In this document: positions 34,081-47,627 of the stretch, piece by piece
How positions within the stretch are numbered: position 1 is the stretch's first letter
Layout: the number at the start of each line of letters is the position of its first letter
Source: Epinephelus fuscoguttatus
Lineage: Eukaryota > Chordata > Actinopteri > Perciformes > Serranidae
Direction of reading: 5' to 3'
Assembly (NCBI RefSeq): GCF_011397635.1
Contig: NC_064759.1
Location: 18,624,428-18,688,427 of the forward strand
DNA length: 64,000 nt
Translations under genes and position numbers: made by a program
Notes under the pieces: model-generated
Databases searched by the model: none
Told to the model about the DNA's origin: nothing
The model's input: the letters and a program-made list of their open reading frames with translations, nothing else

Positions 34081-37000
34081 TTAATCTGCGGTCTCCGGGG
34101 GCGGTGCCGAGTGGCTGTGCTCCTCTTCGTCTCCTTTCGAGGGGGACGGTTTTCCCTGAGAACCTGGTGAGGACTGTTGTGCTTTGATTGGGCAGTTGGC
34201 AACCATGTGGTCAATGCTCTGGCAGAAATGGCACTTCTTGGGCTGGGGTGGTAACTTGCACTCTTTGGCATGGTGGTCAAGGCCTCCACAGTTGTAGCAC
34301 CTACAAGAGCAGAGAGCATTTAATCACATGAAATTGGTGGTTGAACTAACCAATTCTTCAGCCACTTATAGGCAGCGGAAGGAAGCTTTGACCACAGCAA
34401 TGACTCATAACAACATTTAATTTGATAGGGCCTACACAACCAGCAGAGCAACATTATTACTCATTTGTCAGTTTTTTGGCGTCCTGGCAAATACAAGTCC
34501 AATATCCACTCTCCTGTTACCTGTGGTTGGCCTCCACAGGTCTGGCCTTGGTCTCCACTTACTCCTGAGGGAAATATCTGTCTCTGCTAAACACTCAATG
34601 ATGTTCACCAGCTACCTCAATACAGAATCAGAATCAGAAATACTTTATTGATCCCCAAGGGGAAATTATTTGTCTGTCTGTCTGTCTGTCTGCTGTTTGA
34701 CAGTGTATTGTCTACCTACTGCAGCCAAGAACAACAAGAGCAGTGAGAGCGAAACAACCTTGTGCAGACCAGACCAGAAAACCAAAGCCCATGTAGATCA
34801 TGTGGTGGCCAGAAGTTCCCATGAATCTCTCTACATTTTGTTGTAATTTGTTGTCTTTTCAACTTTTGCTACTGGAGCTTTTATGGCCCATGACAGAGAT
34901 ACATCTATCAACATCAGAGAAATGTCCAACAGATCTCCAGACAATCACTGCAGGTGGTGTGATGCCCCAGCAAGGACCTAAGGCTGTTTCACTCCCCTAT
35001 CCAGTGTAATGGATTAAATAAGACTCAGGCTAACCCAGCACCACGAGATTGGAGACTGTTGTGCCTACATCTCTGCAGAGACCTCGTCTCATCATAACAT
35101 CCAGGCTCAGACAGCTGTACTTGACAGACAAACCGTTGACCACCAACAGAGCGCAGGACTCCAGTGGGACAAGCGGAAGTGGGCCCTGTGTTTACATCAG
35201 TGATGCCTGGTGCTCAAACATAATCAAAAATTGATGGACAGTGTTTCACTGGTGCTGAATTATTAATGTTAAAATGCCGGATTGCGCAATTTCAGAATCT
35301 ACAGGAACGCACCACTGTTTTTGTTTTATGTTTGTCTTGTATTGTAGACTATTACTGACTTTTGTTGTGCAACCCTGTATTGTATAGTGACAATAAAAGA
35401 ACCTTGTAATGAGTGACCCTCTTCATATACAAGTAACCTTGTGATCCACTGTTAATATATAGAAGTACTGACTATAGCTGCACTCCAGAAATGTTTGAAG
35501 ACACAGAACAACTCTGTATTTTGAGCAGTAATGTGTCTAATGTGGTTTGTTTTTCATTGAAAAAAACATTTGATTGACTAGTTGAACATTTGTACATGTC
35601 TGCTTCTTTCAGCAGATGTCTTCTTCTTCTTTATTCAAAACCCCCCAAATTTTGAAACTTAAGTGGACGCAAGATGTCTGCTACCTCAGTGAGAAGTACC
35701 TTGTCATATTGTATATTAAACCCTGATTGGCTGGTAGTTGTGATGTAGCAAAACCGTTCTTTACCCAACTTCAGTCTTATTCTGTTCTAGAGAATTTAGG
35801 GTAGTAACTACAAAATATCAAGGCAAACCGCAGTGAATGTAGTAACTATGCTCTGCCTTGGGTTCTTGGAGATTTAAGAATCTATCGGACCAAGGAAAAT
35901 TGTAAGCATTTAAGGTTAAAAGTGAACATGAGGATGAGGATGATGCCAAGAACAACATGATTGATAACATGAAGATGACCATAGCAACATCAGTGATGAT
36001 GATAATGTTGATGTCAGGTAATCTTAATTTGGATCAAACGGATGAAGTGAATATTACAACAACAAAAAAAATTGAGGGTTGCTTGAAATTTTCTGTTAGT
36101 ACTAAAAAAAAGACCTCTATAATGAAACAAACACAAATTGAATCTAGTAAGAAATTAGACCGTTTTCCTCATACTGCCAACGATAAGACACTTAAACTTA
36201 AGTTACTGCCCTTTGCAAAATGCTACACATGAAACTACATTGTTAGTGTATTATAAGGATCATAAGTCAAAACACTGAGCATGGTTTTTAGGGCATGAAA
36301 ATTACTTTATAGAAATATATTCAATAAATGCATTACTACATCTCTACCTCTAACAAACCTGACTGCACAGTCCAAAAAAAAAAAAAATTGAGGCCATTTT
36401 TTTCAGTTTCAGTGTTTGCATAGCTACTGTGATTAGCCTTTGTAGGGCAGCATAATTCTGCACAGTGGAGGTAAAACACCCAAAATGAGTCCCAGTACCA
36501 AAAGCACATTGGAATTCGGGTTTAAGTTGCACCTGTTTGCCACTAGATGGCAACATTTCACCTGGAATGACGAGTTTGCATTTGATCATAAATCTTGCAG
36601 GGGCATTCCAGGTCACACAGCGTTGCTTTTAGGAAGAGCAAACCAGGTCAGAACACCTCAAAACATGACTTAGATGCTCAAGAATTACAACTGAAATGTA
36701 TTAAATCTACCTATTGGGCAACAGAGGGTTCAGCTATTCACATGGCAGAGATCCTATTTTTCCATGGACCTGTTATGGTTACCATGACTCACATTATCTC
36801 AGTGTATCATGAACAGCTTGTCCTATTTGTCAGTTTGTCACTGCCAAAAGCTTCCCGTTGGACTCTTTTGTATCGAAGTAAGACATCCGTTTCATTGGCA
36901 TTGAACTTTAGAAATGAACACCATGAGGGGTCAGCGGGAGCCATCACTGGTGCCATCGGCCGCCTCTGTTCAAACATAATCTATAGAATGGCCACGCGTG

Positions 37001-37430
37001 CAGGGGCGGAAGACAGATGGGTGGTGGGCGTGGGGCGGTCACTCTGTGCCACTGCGGACCCCCTGCCACCATTGTAGCAGCAGATGATGTTTGGACTGGG
37101 CTGCTGCTGAGGGGTCATTGTGGCGGTTGGGGTGGTGTCAAGGTCTATACCGTCACATCACAGAAGCTCCCTACATCAGCAACCACGAGGAGGCAAGTGG
37201 AGGGAAGGGGAAGTGGTCCCTTTGTCTAAAAAAGCTGCAGTAATGACCTCTGAACCCTGCCCTCCCCGCCCTCTCCTCACTTCTCTAACCCCCGATCCCA
37301 TCCCTGCCCCCAGCCCTCTTGCATCTACTCATACACTGTTGCCATGACAACAGTGACCTTTCACCCCCTTGCCCGGGCTCTTACATCTGTTATCAATTAA
37401 ATGGACAGGAGCTTTTTCCCCACCCTCAGT

Positions 37431-37474
<44 letters not shown>

Positions 37475-40400
37475 GGTGGTCTATAAAATGTAGACTGAAA
37501 AACTGCTGGTGGCGGACCATGAACCCAGAACTGAAACTTACTCCTGTTTTAATGATATCTGACTACTGCTTAAAAATATGATCAATCAATCATATATGAA
37601 CCGATGGAACACCGTCCAGTGTTGCATAATGAAATACGCTAGAGGGGAACAATATCTATGGATCAGTGTGGTCTACGGAGAGTTATCGAGCCACAGCAGG
37701 CCTCCCAGGACTCTTTGAGGCGGTAATGATCTCTGTTCTCACACTGACTACTCTCTGGCTCTAATCACAACTGACAGGGGGGTGAAGTTGATACACCTCT
37801 AACCCCATACTATATTGATATTCAAGGAATGACCCAAAAATCAAGGCCCCCTTGGCTCTTCCTTCTTTCTTCCACTTGGAGGGACATTGTTGCCTTTGCA
37901 TGAAACCTTGAATCTTCAGAGGAAATGTTTTGGGCTTTTTTGTAACTTTTACAGGACCTGAAGTCAGGAAACCACTTCCTCAAGAATTCTGTAAAGGTTC
38001 AGATCAAACCAGAATATAACAATCGCTTCTTTTACAGCAATGAGGAATGACTATTACATAGAGTTTGTAATATCCCTCACTCCGAGACAGTGCTAGAATA
38101 ACCATCAAATTCTAGATTAATGTTTACAATATTCAAATTGTGATTTTTAGTTATGAGATTGGTTTTGGAATTACAATCACTTTGGTGGTTTAGGAAGAGG
38201 GAGAGAGTCAGTGGGTGTGAATTCACCAGGGGCCAGCAGATTTAAACAGTTATTGATCCAGGTCACATGTCAAGCCTGCTGGTGTGACCCTTGCTGGGGC
38301 TTGAGGTGGGGGTTGGAAGAGGAAGGAAAATGGAGAGAAACTAAAACACTGTTGTATATCTGATTCCAAAGTGGACCCACCAATTGAGCTTTTTGCCTCT
38401 CCAAAGTTGTCAATTTAGTTTGTATTAGTTTTACATGAACAGTGTTGCTCTGCAGGTTTAGAAAACTGCACCACTCGCATCCATTTAATGTCACTCCTGC
38501 TCTTCCTTAGATCGTCTCTGCTTACCTATCTCCCTTTGAACGTCGCTTCTGAACCTTCTTGCCTTTGGGTCTCCTTTCACTGCCCACACAGTGGATGCCG
38601 CCTGGCCCAGTAACATTCTGTGACTCCAGGCCCTTTGATGACTTCTTGAAGGTAAACTCGACTGCCTCGCCTTCCTTCAGGCTGCGGAAGCCATCCATGT
38701 GCAACTTGCTCTGAAAGAAAAGGAGGAGGATTTGGCATCAATATTGTTGTTTGGTGTTGGGGGAACTCCAGTGTTGTGGTAAATTAGGTTTGCCAAGCCC
38801 TAATAGATATGACAGGTAGAGTCAAAGGCATAATTAATGTTTTCCCATTTCACCATGGAAATAAAGTAGATAATACTCAGTGGAAAAATTTGATTTTCCG
38901 AAACCTTCCATATCACAAGACTAGTGATCAAATCACCTCCACATAAAGCCTGAGGATACTTTGACCCATGAAACAACAACTCCCATCCATTCCTAATAGT
39001 GTGATACCATCAGAGTCTGATTGGACTTATCAGGTATTTTAAGGTGATCATTATATCTCACCAGATAATCAAACAAGCCCTACAAAGCTTGTTGTTCCCA
39101 CTCAACTGATCAGTTTGTATACAAACTACCCCGCATTAAAAGGCACCGTTGTCTTAACGCTGCTTTGTCTTTTGGCTGTGTTTGAGTGGTAAACCTGGCG
39201 AGGATAACCTTCAACCCATCCCCCCCCTCTGGAGGAACAGCATTCCACACCGCTGCCCCCACCCCATCCCTCTTCCCACCCACATCACAAAGCTCCACTA
39301 ACACACTGACCACCACCACCACCACTAACCCTAAACTGCAGGATGCAAGGGTGAGTGCTACGGTTGGGGGTGGGGTGAGAAGGCTTCTCTGGGAGGTTGG
39401 GGGTCAGGGTGACATTCCTTGGATGGTTGTTTGGCAGAAAGACGTGGAAGATAAAAGTTGAGGGAAAGCACAAATGATTGGTATCTCCGTTTGAGGCTCC
39501 TGCTCAGCTACATATTCACTAAAACTATGTTTACCTGAAATGACCTTTGAGGAGGTTCTTCTTCGTGTCTCGCCAAAAACATTTCCGAAGAAAGGAAAGG
39601 GGTGATGAAGGGGAAGGCAAGGTGTGGTGCGGTTTTAAGGATAAAACCCAGAGATTGGTTAACACAGCATGGGAAACCCCTCTCTAAAATTCCCTTTGAG
39701 GGAGCTGTGAGATTAACTTGTCACAACTATAGCAGACTGTTGACATAGGAAGAAAGATCCATGATGTAGCGGGTTTGTTTTGATAGACGTTAATCCCATT
39801 TGCTTTATTTCAGTTTTGAGTAACGTCACATCCATCTGTCAATTACGAATAATCGTCTGCAGCTTGCATTTGCCAAAACCACCAGTGATTAAAACCAAGC
39901 TTCTCAAAGCACTTGGTTTATTGTAAGGAACGTCTGGGGTTCACTTTAAACCAAATCCATCAGGGGAATCCTTTAGGACAGGTTATCAATTAAAGGATAC
40001 AAGTAATAGTTATAGTGAGCTGCAAACTAGCAACGCCTTCCGCAGTGAGCAAAACAAAAACAATAACACCATCCTCTCTAATCCTGTGACTCACAGTTGA
40101 GCATCTGCTGCAAAGTCCTGAGCAACACAATTGGTAAGCCATGACATTTGAGTGGCAACATGGACATCCGCAGAGCCCCAATCCCATCAGGCCTCTCTAC
40201 CCTTGTGACCGTTAACCCACTTCCTCTCTCATGTGTGACCTTCCCCACCCCCATAACAGACCCTCACCAGCCACATGCCCACACCAGGTTATCCACACTC
40301 ATAAACACACATAGATACACACAGGTACTGTACACACCAGGGTGGGGGCCTTTAACTTCCAAGGGTCTGATGTTGAGGCACTGTTAGTGGGGTCTACTGT

Positions 40401-43400
40401 AAATTCTGTCCAGAATGTGTCTGGAAGCCAAGTGAGGCAGAGAAAGACATCAGAGCAGTGAGGGACAAAAGCAGGACTGCTGCTGAGACAAAGAGGGGCT
40501 CGGTCACGGCCGAGGGGTGCTTCATTCGGATGCATGGCTCTATTGTCCACCTGCACAAAGGCCAGTGGACCCTGGGAGTTAATTTTCCTTGACACGCGGC
40601 CACTAATTTTAGGGCTGGGGCCTTTTTGCATTGCCATAACCCCTATACATTCATCACGGGCACGTGTGTGTGTCTACCTTTTCTGGTGACAGAGAAGGAC
40701 ATAAGTCATGGGTTACGCATTTCTTGGGGATAAATTGAGAACATGGTGTGAGGTTTTCAGTTATAAAGCAGTGAGCATCACGCCCTTTCTCTCTTAATTT
40801 TAGCTTCTTTTAAAGCAACTTGTTTTCATGACATACAGACATATGGTTTTGGACGCTAGATTGGATTTAAACTGCATGTAACGGCAGTTGGCATTATCCC
40901 TCATGTAAAACCATCCATTCCTCTCCATTTTCTTTTCTCTGTAACTACTGGAGCACCACACTGTAAGTTTCTAAACCCCAGTTGTACTCATGCTTTGGTT
41001 TGCATTATGATTAATCAGGCAACAACTTCCTGTGTAGAGTCAAACAATATTTCAGTTACAACGGCTGCACAGAACAATGAAGTCTCTCTATTTGCATCAT
41101 CATAACAGAAACGAGTATGACTTTCCTGAGTCTGAAAACTGGCTTCAACCTAGTGTGGTTTATCAAAGCTTATAAGAATAAAATGTAGACGATGGACCGA
41201 CTTTAAGTGGATGCATCTATGGGAAATAAAAATAAATCTTTAGAAGAGAAAAAGCACTTTGATGCACAAATGTCTTCACATTAAAAAGCCTTGGAGAGTG
41301 GTGACACGGTGAGGACAAGGAAATTTACCTCAAACAAATCTTTACTCTTTAGGGTTCACATAATAGTACACACATTCACAGAGGGGGTTGAGCAGACAGC
41401 AAAGAGCCTCTAATCACTTTATGACAGGAACCTTGAGGTGAATGAGCAGCTAGTGGGGACTCTCATTCATTTGCTAAGCCTTTATCTTATCAGACAGCAA
41501 AGGAGGCGCTCACTCACATGAGAAGTCGGAGGGAAATGCATCCCCCGCCTCTTTACCTCCCACTTCACCAGTTTCTTGTAAGAAGGTTTAAACCTGGACG
41601 AACCAAGGTGTTTTCTTACATCTCTTTAGTCTAAGAAAGCAACAATAGCAGAACAGCACCAACTGTAGCCTAACTGAATCTACAACCCTCTTACAGCCAT
41701 CACGGACATATTGTCAAGGCAGTCGAACATAAATAGATATAAGTAATTTGGGGTGTATAAAGCCTTGTTAAAAACTTACTTCAAAAAAAAGGTAAAATCA
41801 TGGATATTCACTGGCATGTGCATGTCTGTTAAGAGCTTATTTTATCCCTACAAGGAAGTGATCAATAACCCTTGTTTGGGTGTTTTTCTGTTCAGTGAAG
41901 TCAAACCACTTATGACTCATTTCAAAAGATCCCACTTTGTCAACAGATGCAGTGATAGATGGCAAAACTTGTCAGCCTCTCCTCACTCTCCAAACAAAAA
42001 CTAACATGAGCAAATGTCCATTGTTCACATAGCCTCAGAAGAGGATCAATAACAGGTTTCCTCATCCTTAAAACACAAGTTTCAATGCACCTCACACAAC
42101 ACTAACTGGTCTAAATTCACTTTATAAGCACCGATGTCAGTCTGTGTAAGTGTGTGAGCTGTAACAAGTAATTTATTTCTCCATCATATTACAGCAGTGC
42201 CCCCCTTAAAAAACCACGAGGGAGGCCCGCAGCTCTCCTCTGGCTGCAACACGTGTTCCCCTGAAGGAGATACACCCACAACACTGCAAAAGCACCCTAC
42301 AAATTACATAGTATTCACTTTTCAAACGTAACAAAATGCCTTCTGACATATTAGATTGGTTAATTTCAGTGGACTTTATACCTGTACTTTTATTCGGGTA
42401 CCTTTTAACATGGATTAATGAGTCATTGTGGGGAAAAAGAATGCTGAAAAAGAAAAAGCTAAACTTAATTAAGTTGTATTGGAAACAGGTGGGATGATCT
42501 CACTACCGTTTGATTTCGGAAAAGTAGATTTTCTGCATTAGATAGACTTTTTTTCAGAGTTGAGATGCAATACTAGTTCTGGATATCCTATATGTTAGTC
42601 ACCGTTTCCGCCGCCGACATAGTCTCATCCTACCTGATGGACGAATACATCGACCGGTTCGTTCAGTGGCTCTCCCTCCCGGTTGGTCATGGACAGGAAC
42701 CCGAAGCCCATGCGGACGTTGAACCATTTACACACGCCGACCCCATGGAAAGACTGTGAATCCTCCTCGGTGCTCGGTCCTTCATCCTCCTCGGTCTTAC
42801 AAACGCCTGCAGAGAAAAGTGTATGTAATCACAAATTGACCCGTTTAAAGTGTTGCAAATGCGATTGTGTTTAAAAGGCATCTAAAAAAGGGGCCACATT
42901 TCAGTGGGGTTTGAAAGTTTTCTCCTCTTTCTCTCGCTGCTGCATCATCAATCAATACGAATCAATGAAATGAGTAACACACCCAGGCTGTGTTTAGGCT
43001 CAATTTCGATTGCGACCATGCCTAATTTCGCAAAAACAACTCAACAATATGCAACCTTCGTTTTCATTCAGTGCACCAGTTTTCAGAGTCTTGCAGGTTT
43101 GCATGATAACGGGATCTCAATAGCGTTTAATGCATTGATTAGACACACGGGCTGCACATCACGTGTGTGAACAGCTTTAAAATGCTCCTCTGCAGTCACA
43201 CAGTCAGCCACATCTCAGAGCAACTTCATTAACTCCTACAAAAAAAAGAGGCAAAAGTCAGTTTATTTACTCCACCTGGGAATTCCTGGTTAGAAACGGA
43301 GCCCATGTCTTCAGCTCTGCCTTGAGTCAAAATTAGCACCCAAGCTACAGTATCCTTTTTTTAGCCCTCAAACTAGGTAATCCTCACAGATTGCCACTTT

Positions 43401-43690
43401 CATGCAAAATGCTGTGAAAAGCAGAAACTGCGCAGCGAGAGGGAAAGCGGGAGAGGGAGGTAAACAAAAGGGGGCTGGCAACCTATTCCCCCTAAACAAT
43501 GACGGGTGGAGGGGGTGGGGGCCACAGGGTAGGATTTTTTTTTTTTTTTTACTGAAGAATCCCCCCCACCCTCAAAAAGGAAAAACCCCTGTAAAACAAT
43601 GCAACAACTCCTAACCCCTTTCACGAACCACTTCAACCATTCCCGGAGATAACTTCCCCCCCAGAAAGCTCCCAACATACCTTCTGCCAT
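34081..43690 (-). CDS. lin28a: LIN28A, let-7-blocking RNA-binding protein (4 exons, 195 aa)
   Basis: Minus-strand coding exons are 43690-43681, 42806-42634, 38710-38526 and 34300-34081. All are GT-AG and the frame runs to TAA. LIN28A binds the terminal loop of pre-let-7 and recruits a uridylyltransferase; it also binds many mRNAs in stem cells and embryos. After an acidic N-terminus comes a cold-shock domain (GVCKWFNVRMGFGFLSMT with RNP1 GFGFL; VDVFVHQSKLHMDGFRSLKE with RNP2 VFVHQ). A basic linker (QKRRSKGD) leads to two CCHC knuckles, CYNCGGLDHHAKEC and CHFCQSIDHMVANC. The tail is rich in Ser, Glu and Pro. The first exon codes only for MAE plus one base, so other promoters could give a different N-terminus. 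LIN28B is less likely because the C-terminal extension after the knuckles is short. Introns 2 and 3 are about 4 kb each. Confidence 0.95.
34622..34720 (+). repeat. Retroposon tail plus (TCTG)n microsatellite in LIN28A intron 3
   Basis: TACTTTATTGATCCCCAAGG is the usual 3' border of a fish LINE family. It runs into about five units of TCTG. Confidence 0.65.
35100..35402 (+). mobile_element. LINE fragment (endonuclease-like) in LIN28A intron 3
   Basis: A frame near 35160-35225 reads GPCVYISDAWCSN. It resembles the CVYIN..WC motif of the endonuclease domain in fish LINEs. Downstream, CTGTATTGTATAGTGACAAT and AATAAAAGAACCTT look like a LINE 3' end. The copy is short, internally deleted and inactive. 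Confidence 0.55.
37436..37473. repeat. (CA)n microsatellite
   Basis: About 18 uninterrupted CA units occur in LIN28A intron 3. It is a likely polymorphic marker. Confidence 0.95.
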
Positions 43691-46600
43691 GTTTGAGGGC
43701 CAGTTTACTCCCAGTGTGTGTGTGTGTGTGTGTCTGTCCTGAAACGCGTTTTCCTCCCTCTCTGTGTCCTGCAGTGGTCAGCTCTGTGGGTCAATACAAA
43801 TGACCATTTCTCATCCAACAAACCCCCCACACGCTCTCTCGGTCATGTCCACGTGATTCACAATTATAGTCCCCAAGGATATATTGCATATTGTGTGAGA
43901 GAAGGGCCCAAATGGGAAGTGACCAATCACATCTAACGAAAAAATCACCATCATATTTTTGTTGTTTCCACCCAGAAAGTTTAGTGATTCAATTTTTCTG
44001 ATGGGCCTGTGTACAGAATTTGGAATGTTTTTGTATGGTACATTTTAAACCTACTTTTATTACCTGTCCCATCCCAAAAGACTTTGAATTATGACACAAT
44101 AGTGGGACGAAATAAATAATTTTGTCTTTTTAATCCTTTAAATTTGATGTATCTTCCTGCAGCACGTGGACACAAGGGGTGCAACAATAGAAAGCAAAAA
44201 TCCTGCCTTTTAAAATATCTTTTGTGTCAATTTATGTTCAGTAGAGCTGTTTTTTAATTGGGAATTGTCTATAACCTATATTTTAATAAGACAATGCTAA
44301 TATTTACTTTATTTTACTCCATATCAAATCGTATTTTGCCTCTCATCGTTAGTGCTTTCGTTTCTTTGCGAACAGTGAGTTGTTACCTGCTGTCCTAACA
44401 TGTCACGTACATGTTTTCTAATGTTAATCCGCACTGGAGAGGGGGGAGTGTTTTCTCCACATGCAGCACAGGAGAAACAGTTAATCTGACTCGCACAACC
44501 GAGGCTGAGAGTTTAAAATATAGCAGAAAACGAAAGCGGGCAAATCAGAAATGTATACAAGGGGGAAATAGCTCACAATACAAGGTGGCATCACGAAAAC
44601 AAGCCAAACTGGTCAAACGAATTCACGGATCGATAGTGATTGATCACATCATGTTAAGATGTTGACTGGTGTCCTTGTGGAATGATGGATGGATCAGAGA
44701 CAGGAGGAAAGTGATATTTTAACCAAGCTTAAAGCGAAAGAGCCCAAAAAATAAGGAAATGGATTATTTTTAAACGAATTAAAGAAGATATTAAGAACTA
44801 CAATTAATAAAAAGCTTAAATTACATTATGAAAATTATAAAATGTGTTTAAAATATATACATTTTAAAATGATTATTTCGTTCATTTTACACCAAACACC
44901 AGAAACGAAATTAATTTAACCATTTTTATATGTTTATGTTTAATGAAAATCTTAATTATCGCCCTGTGAGAGCAGGAATAATTAATTAAAATGATCTGTT
45001 AATAATAACAAACACTGATTATCAAGTATTTTTTATTTAATGTTATCAATGTTCTAATTTTGGGAGTGAAGGGAAACACAGCTCCACCTCTGTGTACGTG
45101 ACGCCTGATGGATGTTTTAGAGGCGACCTGTCGATTTCATCACAACGACCCCTTGTGGACCCGCAAAACACGCATATCCATATGGCTCTATACATTACAT
45201 AATCGACTGCATTAAATATCCTAAAGTGAATAATCACAGAAAGCTATGCTCCACACTGAGGCGTTAAAATGTAAACTGGTGCTTTCAAGAAACTTGGAAT
45301 AAATATGAACAGACTTCTTGGCCAGAGAGAGATTATATTATAATGTAAAGCCATAAGTTTTCTAAAATAACTCCAGACCTGCAGGATAAAAAGTTGAGGA
45401 AATCTGAAACGTATAAGAACCACTGTTTTTGCTTTTTAGTTTATATAACCAGGTATAAGGCTATTTTTTTAAAAAAATTAATTTGGTTAAATGTATGCAT
45501 CATCCTGAATTAATTTTCTTTCTTTTATATTTTTAATTAGTTTAGAAAACACGATTCTTTTATGGGATGCTAACATGTAAAATGACGAGAGGTTTTTCTG
45601 CAATATTTTTTAATCTGCCAAATTATGCTAATACTCCGAATTTAGTTTATCTTAGCGTTTTTTTTAACATGTAAAAGTATCTCTGGTACCTTGTTTTGCT
45701 ACTTTGTGATGTTTTAAATTATTTTAAATGCAATAACCTAAAGTTTTAGTGACATTAAAATAAGTCTGGCACAAGAAAGTAGGCTGCATAAGACATAAAT
45801 TGCCAGGTAGGCCTATGTTTATTGTGTGTGCAGTTAGAGATATTCACAAAATAAAGACTATGATCCTTAAACACGGAAGTATAAGGTGACCCAAAATGTT
45901 TCACTGCCTTTTGAAAATTTACAGCAATAAACATTTTAGCTACTATTACTTTTCGCTTTAATTTCACACTTTATAAACGGAATATTTAGCCGCTTTATTA
46001 TATTCTTTGGTTCACTGAACAGCAGTGTGCACGACAGCAGGAGCAGGAAGTTTGCTGGATAAAAGTCTGACAATTTTAGCGACTTTACAGTAAAAGTTAG
46101 TTTTGTATTAAGCCACAAATAACTTGTAACACCGGTTGCAGCGGGTGTACAGTGTGTTTATATATCAGTGTGTGTTTAAACAAAGTGCTCAGTGGACAAG
46201 GAAAGCAATCTAATGAACTGTCAGCAGTCAGTGCAGGGTTCAGCGGCTCCTGGGTGCTGCCGAGGATTATCTTGGCCGGAAGCCAAGATCTCACTGCTGG
46301 ACTGGAGCCAAGGTGCAACAAGCTGATAGACTGCAATAGTCAGCCCAATAGTCAGCCGGGACAGCCCACTTTAAACGGACTTTTTACTTCATGTGAACCG
46401 TAGGACGCCTTTATGGCGACATGGTGCGTTTCAGTATTCTGAACTCTTGTTTTGTGCAAAGGCGGAAGTGATAAATAAAATTAAAGGGATATTTTACTTC
46501 CGATCAAAAATGAATACATCGCTCTTAAGTGATCTCCCATCAGTTGAACCGCCACTGAAACATCAACAACCCGGTCGCCCTAACAATCACTTTAAAAGAT

Positions 46601-47228
46601 CAACTAAATGAACTGGAAAGACAGAAGCAACCTCTCAGCTTCCCAGTGACATCATCTACTCTCAGTACACTTCAATAGAAAGACAGAGAGCTTGATACAT
46701 TTCACAGATGTTGGGCTCCATTCATTAACATCATCTGTCTACCCCCTGTCACATGTACACACATACATACTACAACAGCTGATTATTTATTTTCATTTTT
46801 CTTTACTCCCCATTCATCGTGTATTCATCACTTATTTTTCAATATATATGAGTTATTATAATTTATATTATTTCTGTCTTGAGAAGAAAATTATCCTTAT
46901 TTGTTTTGCTATGTTTTTTACATGTATACCTAGTCAAGCTCTCTGTATGCTACCCTATTTTATTCTTCTGTCGTCGTGTTTGTGTATATACCCTTTTTTG
47001 GGTTAGTTTTTGTTTTGTACCTGTAAAATCACCACTGTGTTAATTTTGCACCAGTAGAATAAAATAAAATACAATTAAATTGAATAAAATAAAATAAGAT
47101 TAAATCAGATGAAATGAAATTAAATTAGATTAGATTAACTTGAATTGAACTGAATTGAATTAAATGAGCGAATAATTCAATTAAATAAATACATCGTAAA
47201 TCAGAGAAAGTTGGCATTTCTACTACAG

Positions 47229-47229
<1 letters not shown>

Positions 47230-47277
<48 letters not shown>
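47230..47277. repeat. (ATA)n microsatellite
   Basis: About 16 uninterrupted ATA units directly precede the MITE at 47279. Confidence 0.95.
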
Positions 47278-47278
<1 letters not shown>

Positions 47279-47627
47279 TAGAGCTGAAGCAATTAGTCAA
47301 TTAATCAATTAGTTGATTGGAAAAAGTTAATTGCCAACTTCAGTCTTTTTTTTTCTAAGCAAAACTGCTGAACATTTAGAGCTTCTTCAATGTTGCTTCT
47401 TTAAATAAATATTTGTAAATAAATTTAAAGTCTTTGGGTTTTGGCCTGTTGGTTGGACAAAAAATGTTAACTGAAGTTGTCACTTTGGATTCTGGGAAAT
47501 TGTGACAAGCACTTTTTTGTTTTGTTTTACATTTTTTAGAATTTTTTAGACTAAATGGCTACTCAATTAATCGTGAAAATAATCGGTAGACTAGTCAACA
47601 AGGAAAATAATCATTAGTTGCAGACCA
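47279..47627. mobile_element. MITE-like repeat with AATTAGT / AATCATTAGTTGCAG ends
   Basis: The left end contains GAGCTGAAGCAATTAGTCAA. The right end contains AAAATAATCATTAGTTGCAG, which inverted reads CTGCAACTAATGATTATTTT. The paired GCTGCAACTAAT-like termini belong to a very common fish MITE. The ends are diverged and no clean target duplication was found. Confidence 0.55.

Noticed and set aside
35957-36232. 91-aa frame rich in Met, Thr and Lys in LIN28A intron 3
   Set aside because: It is low complexity, AT-rich and without family resemblance; likely chance.
40299-40637. 112-aa minus-strand frame in LIN28A intron 2
   Set aside because: It shows no similarity to LIN28A or to a known family, and no splice partner keeps the frame.
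46097-46403. Overlapping 79- and 83-aa frames upstream of MANEAL
   Set aside because: No family resemblance, no conserved-looking splice sites, opposite-strand mirror frames of each other.
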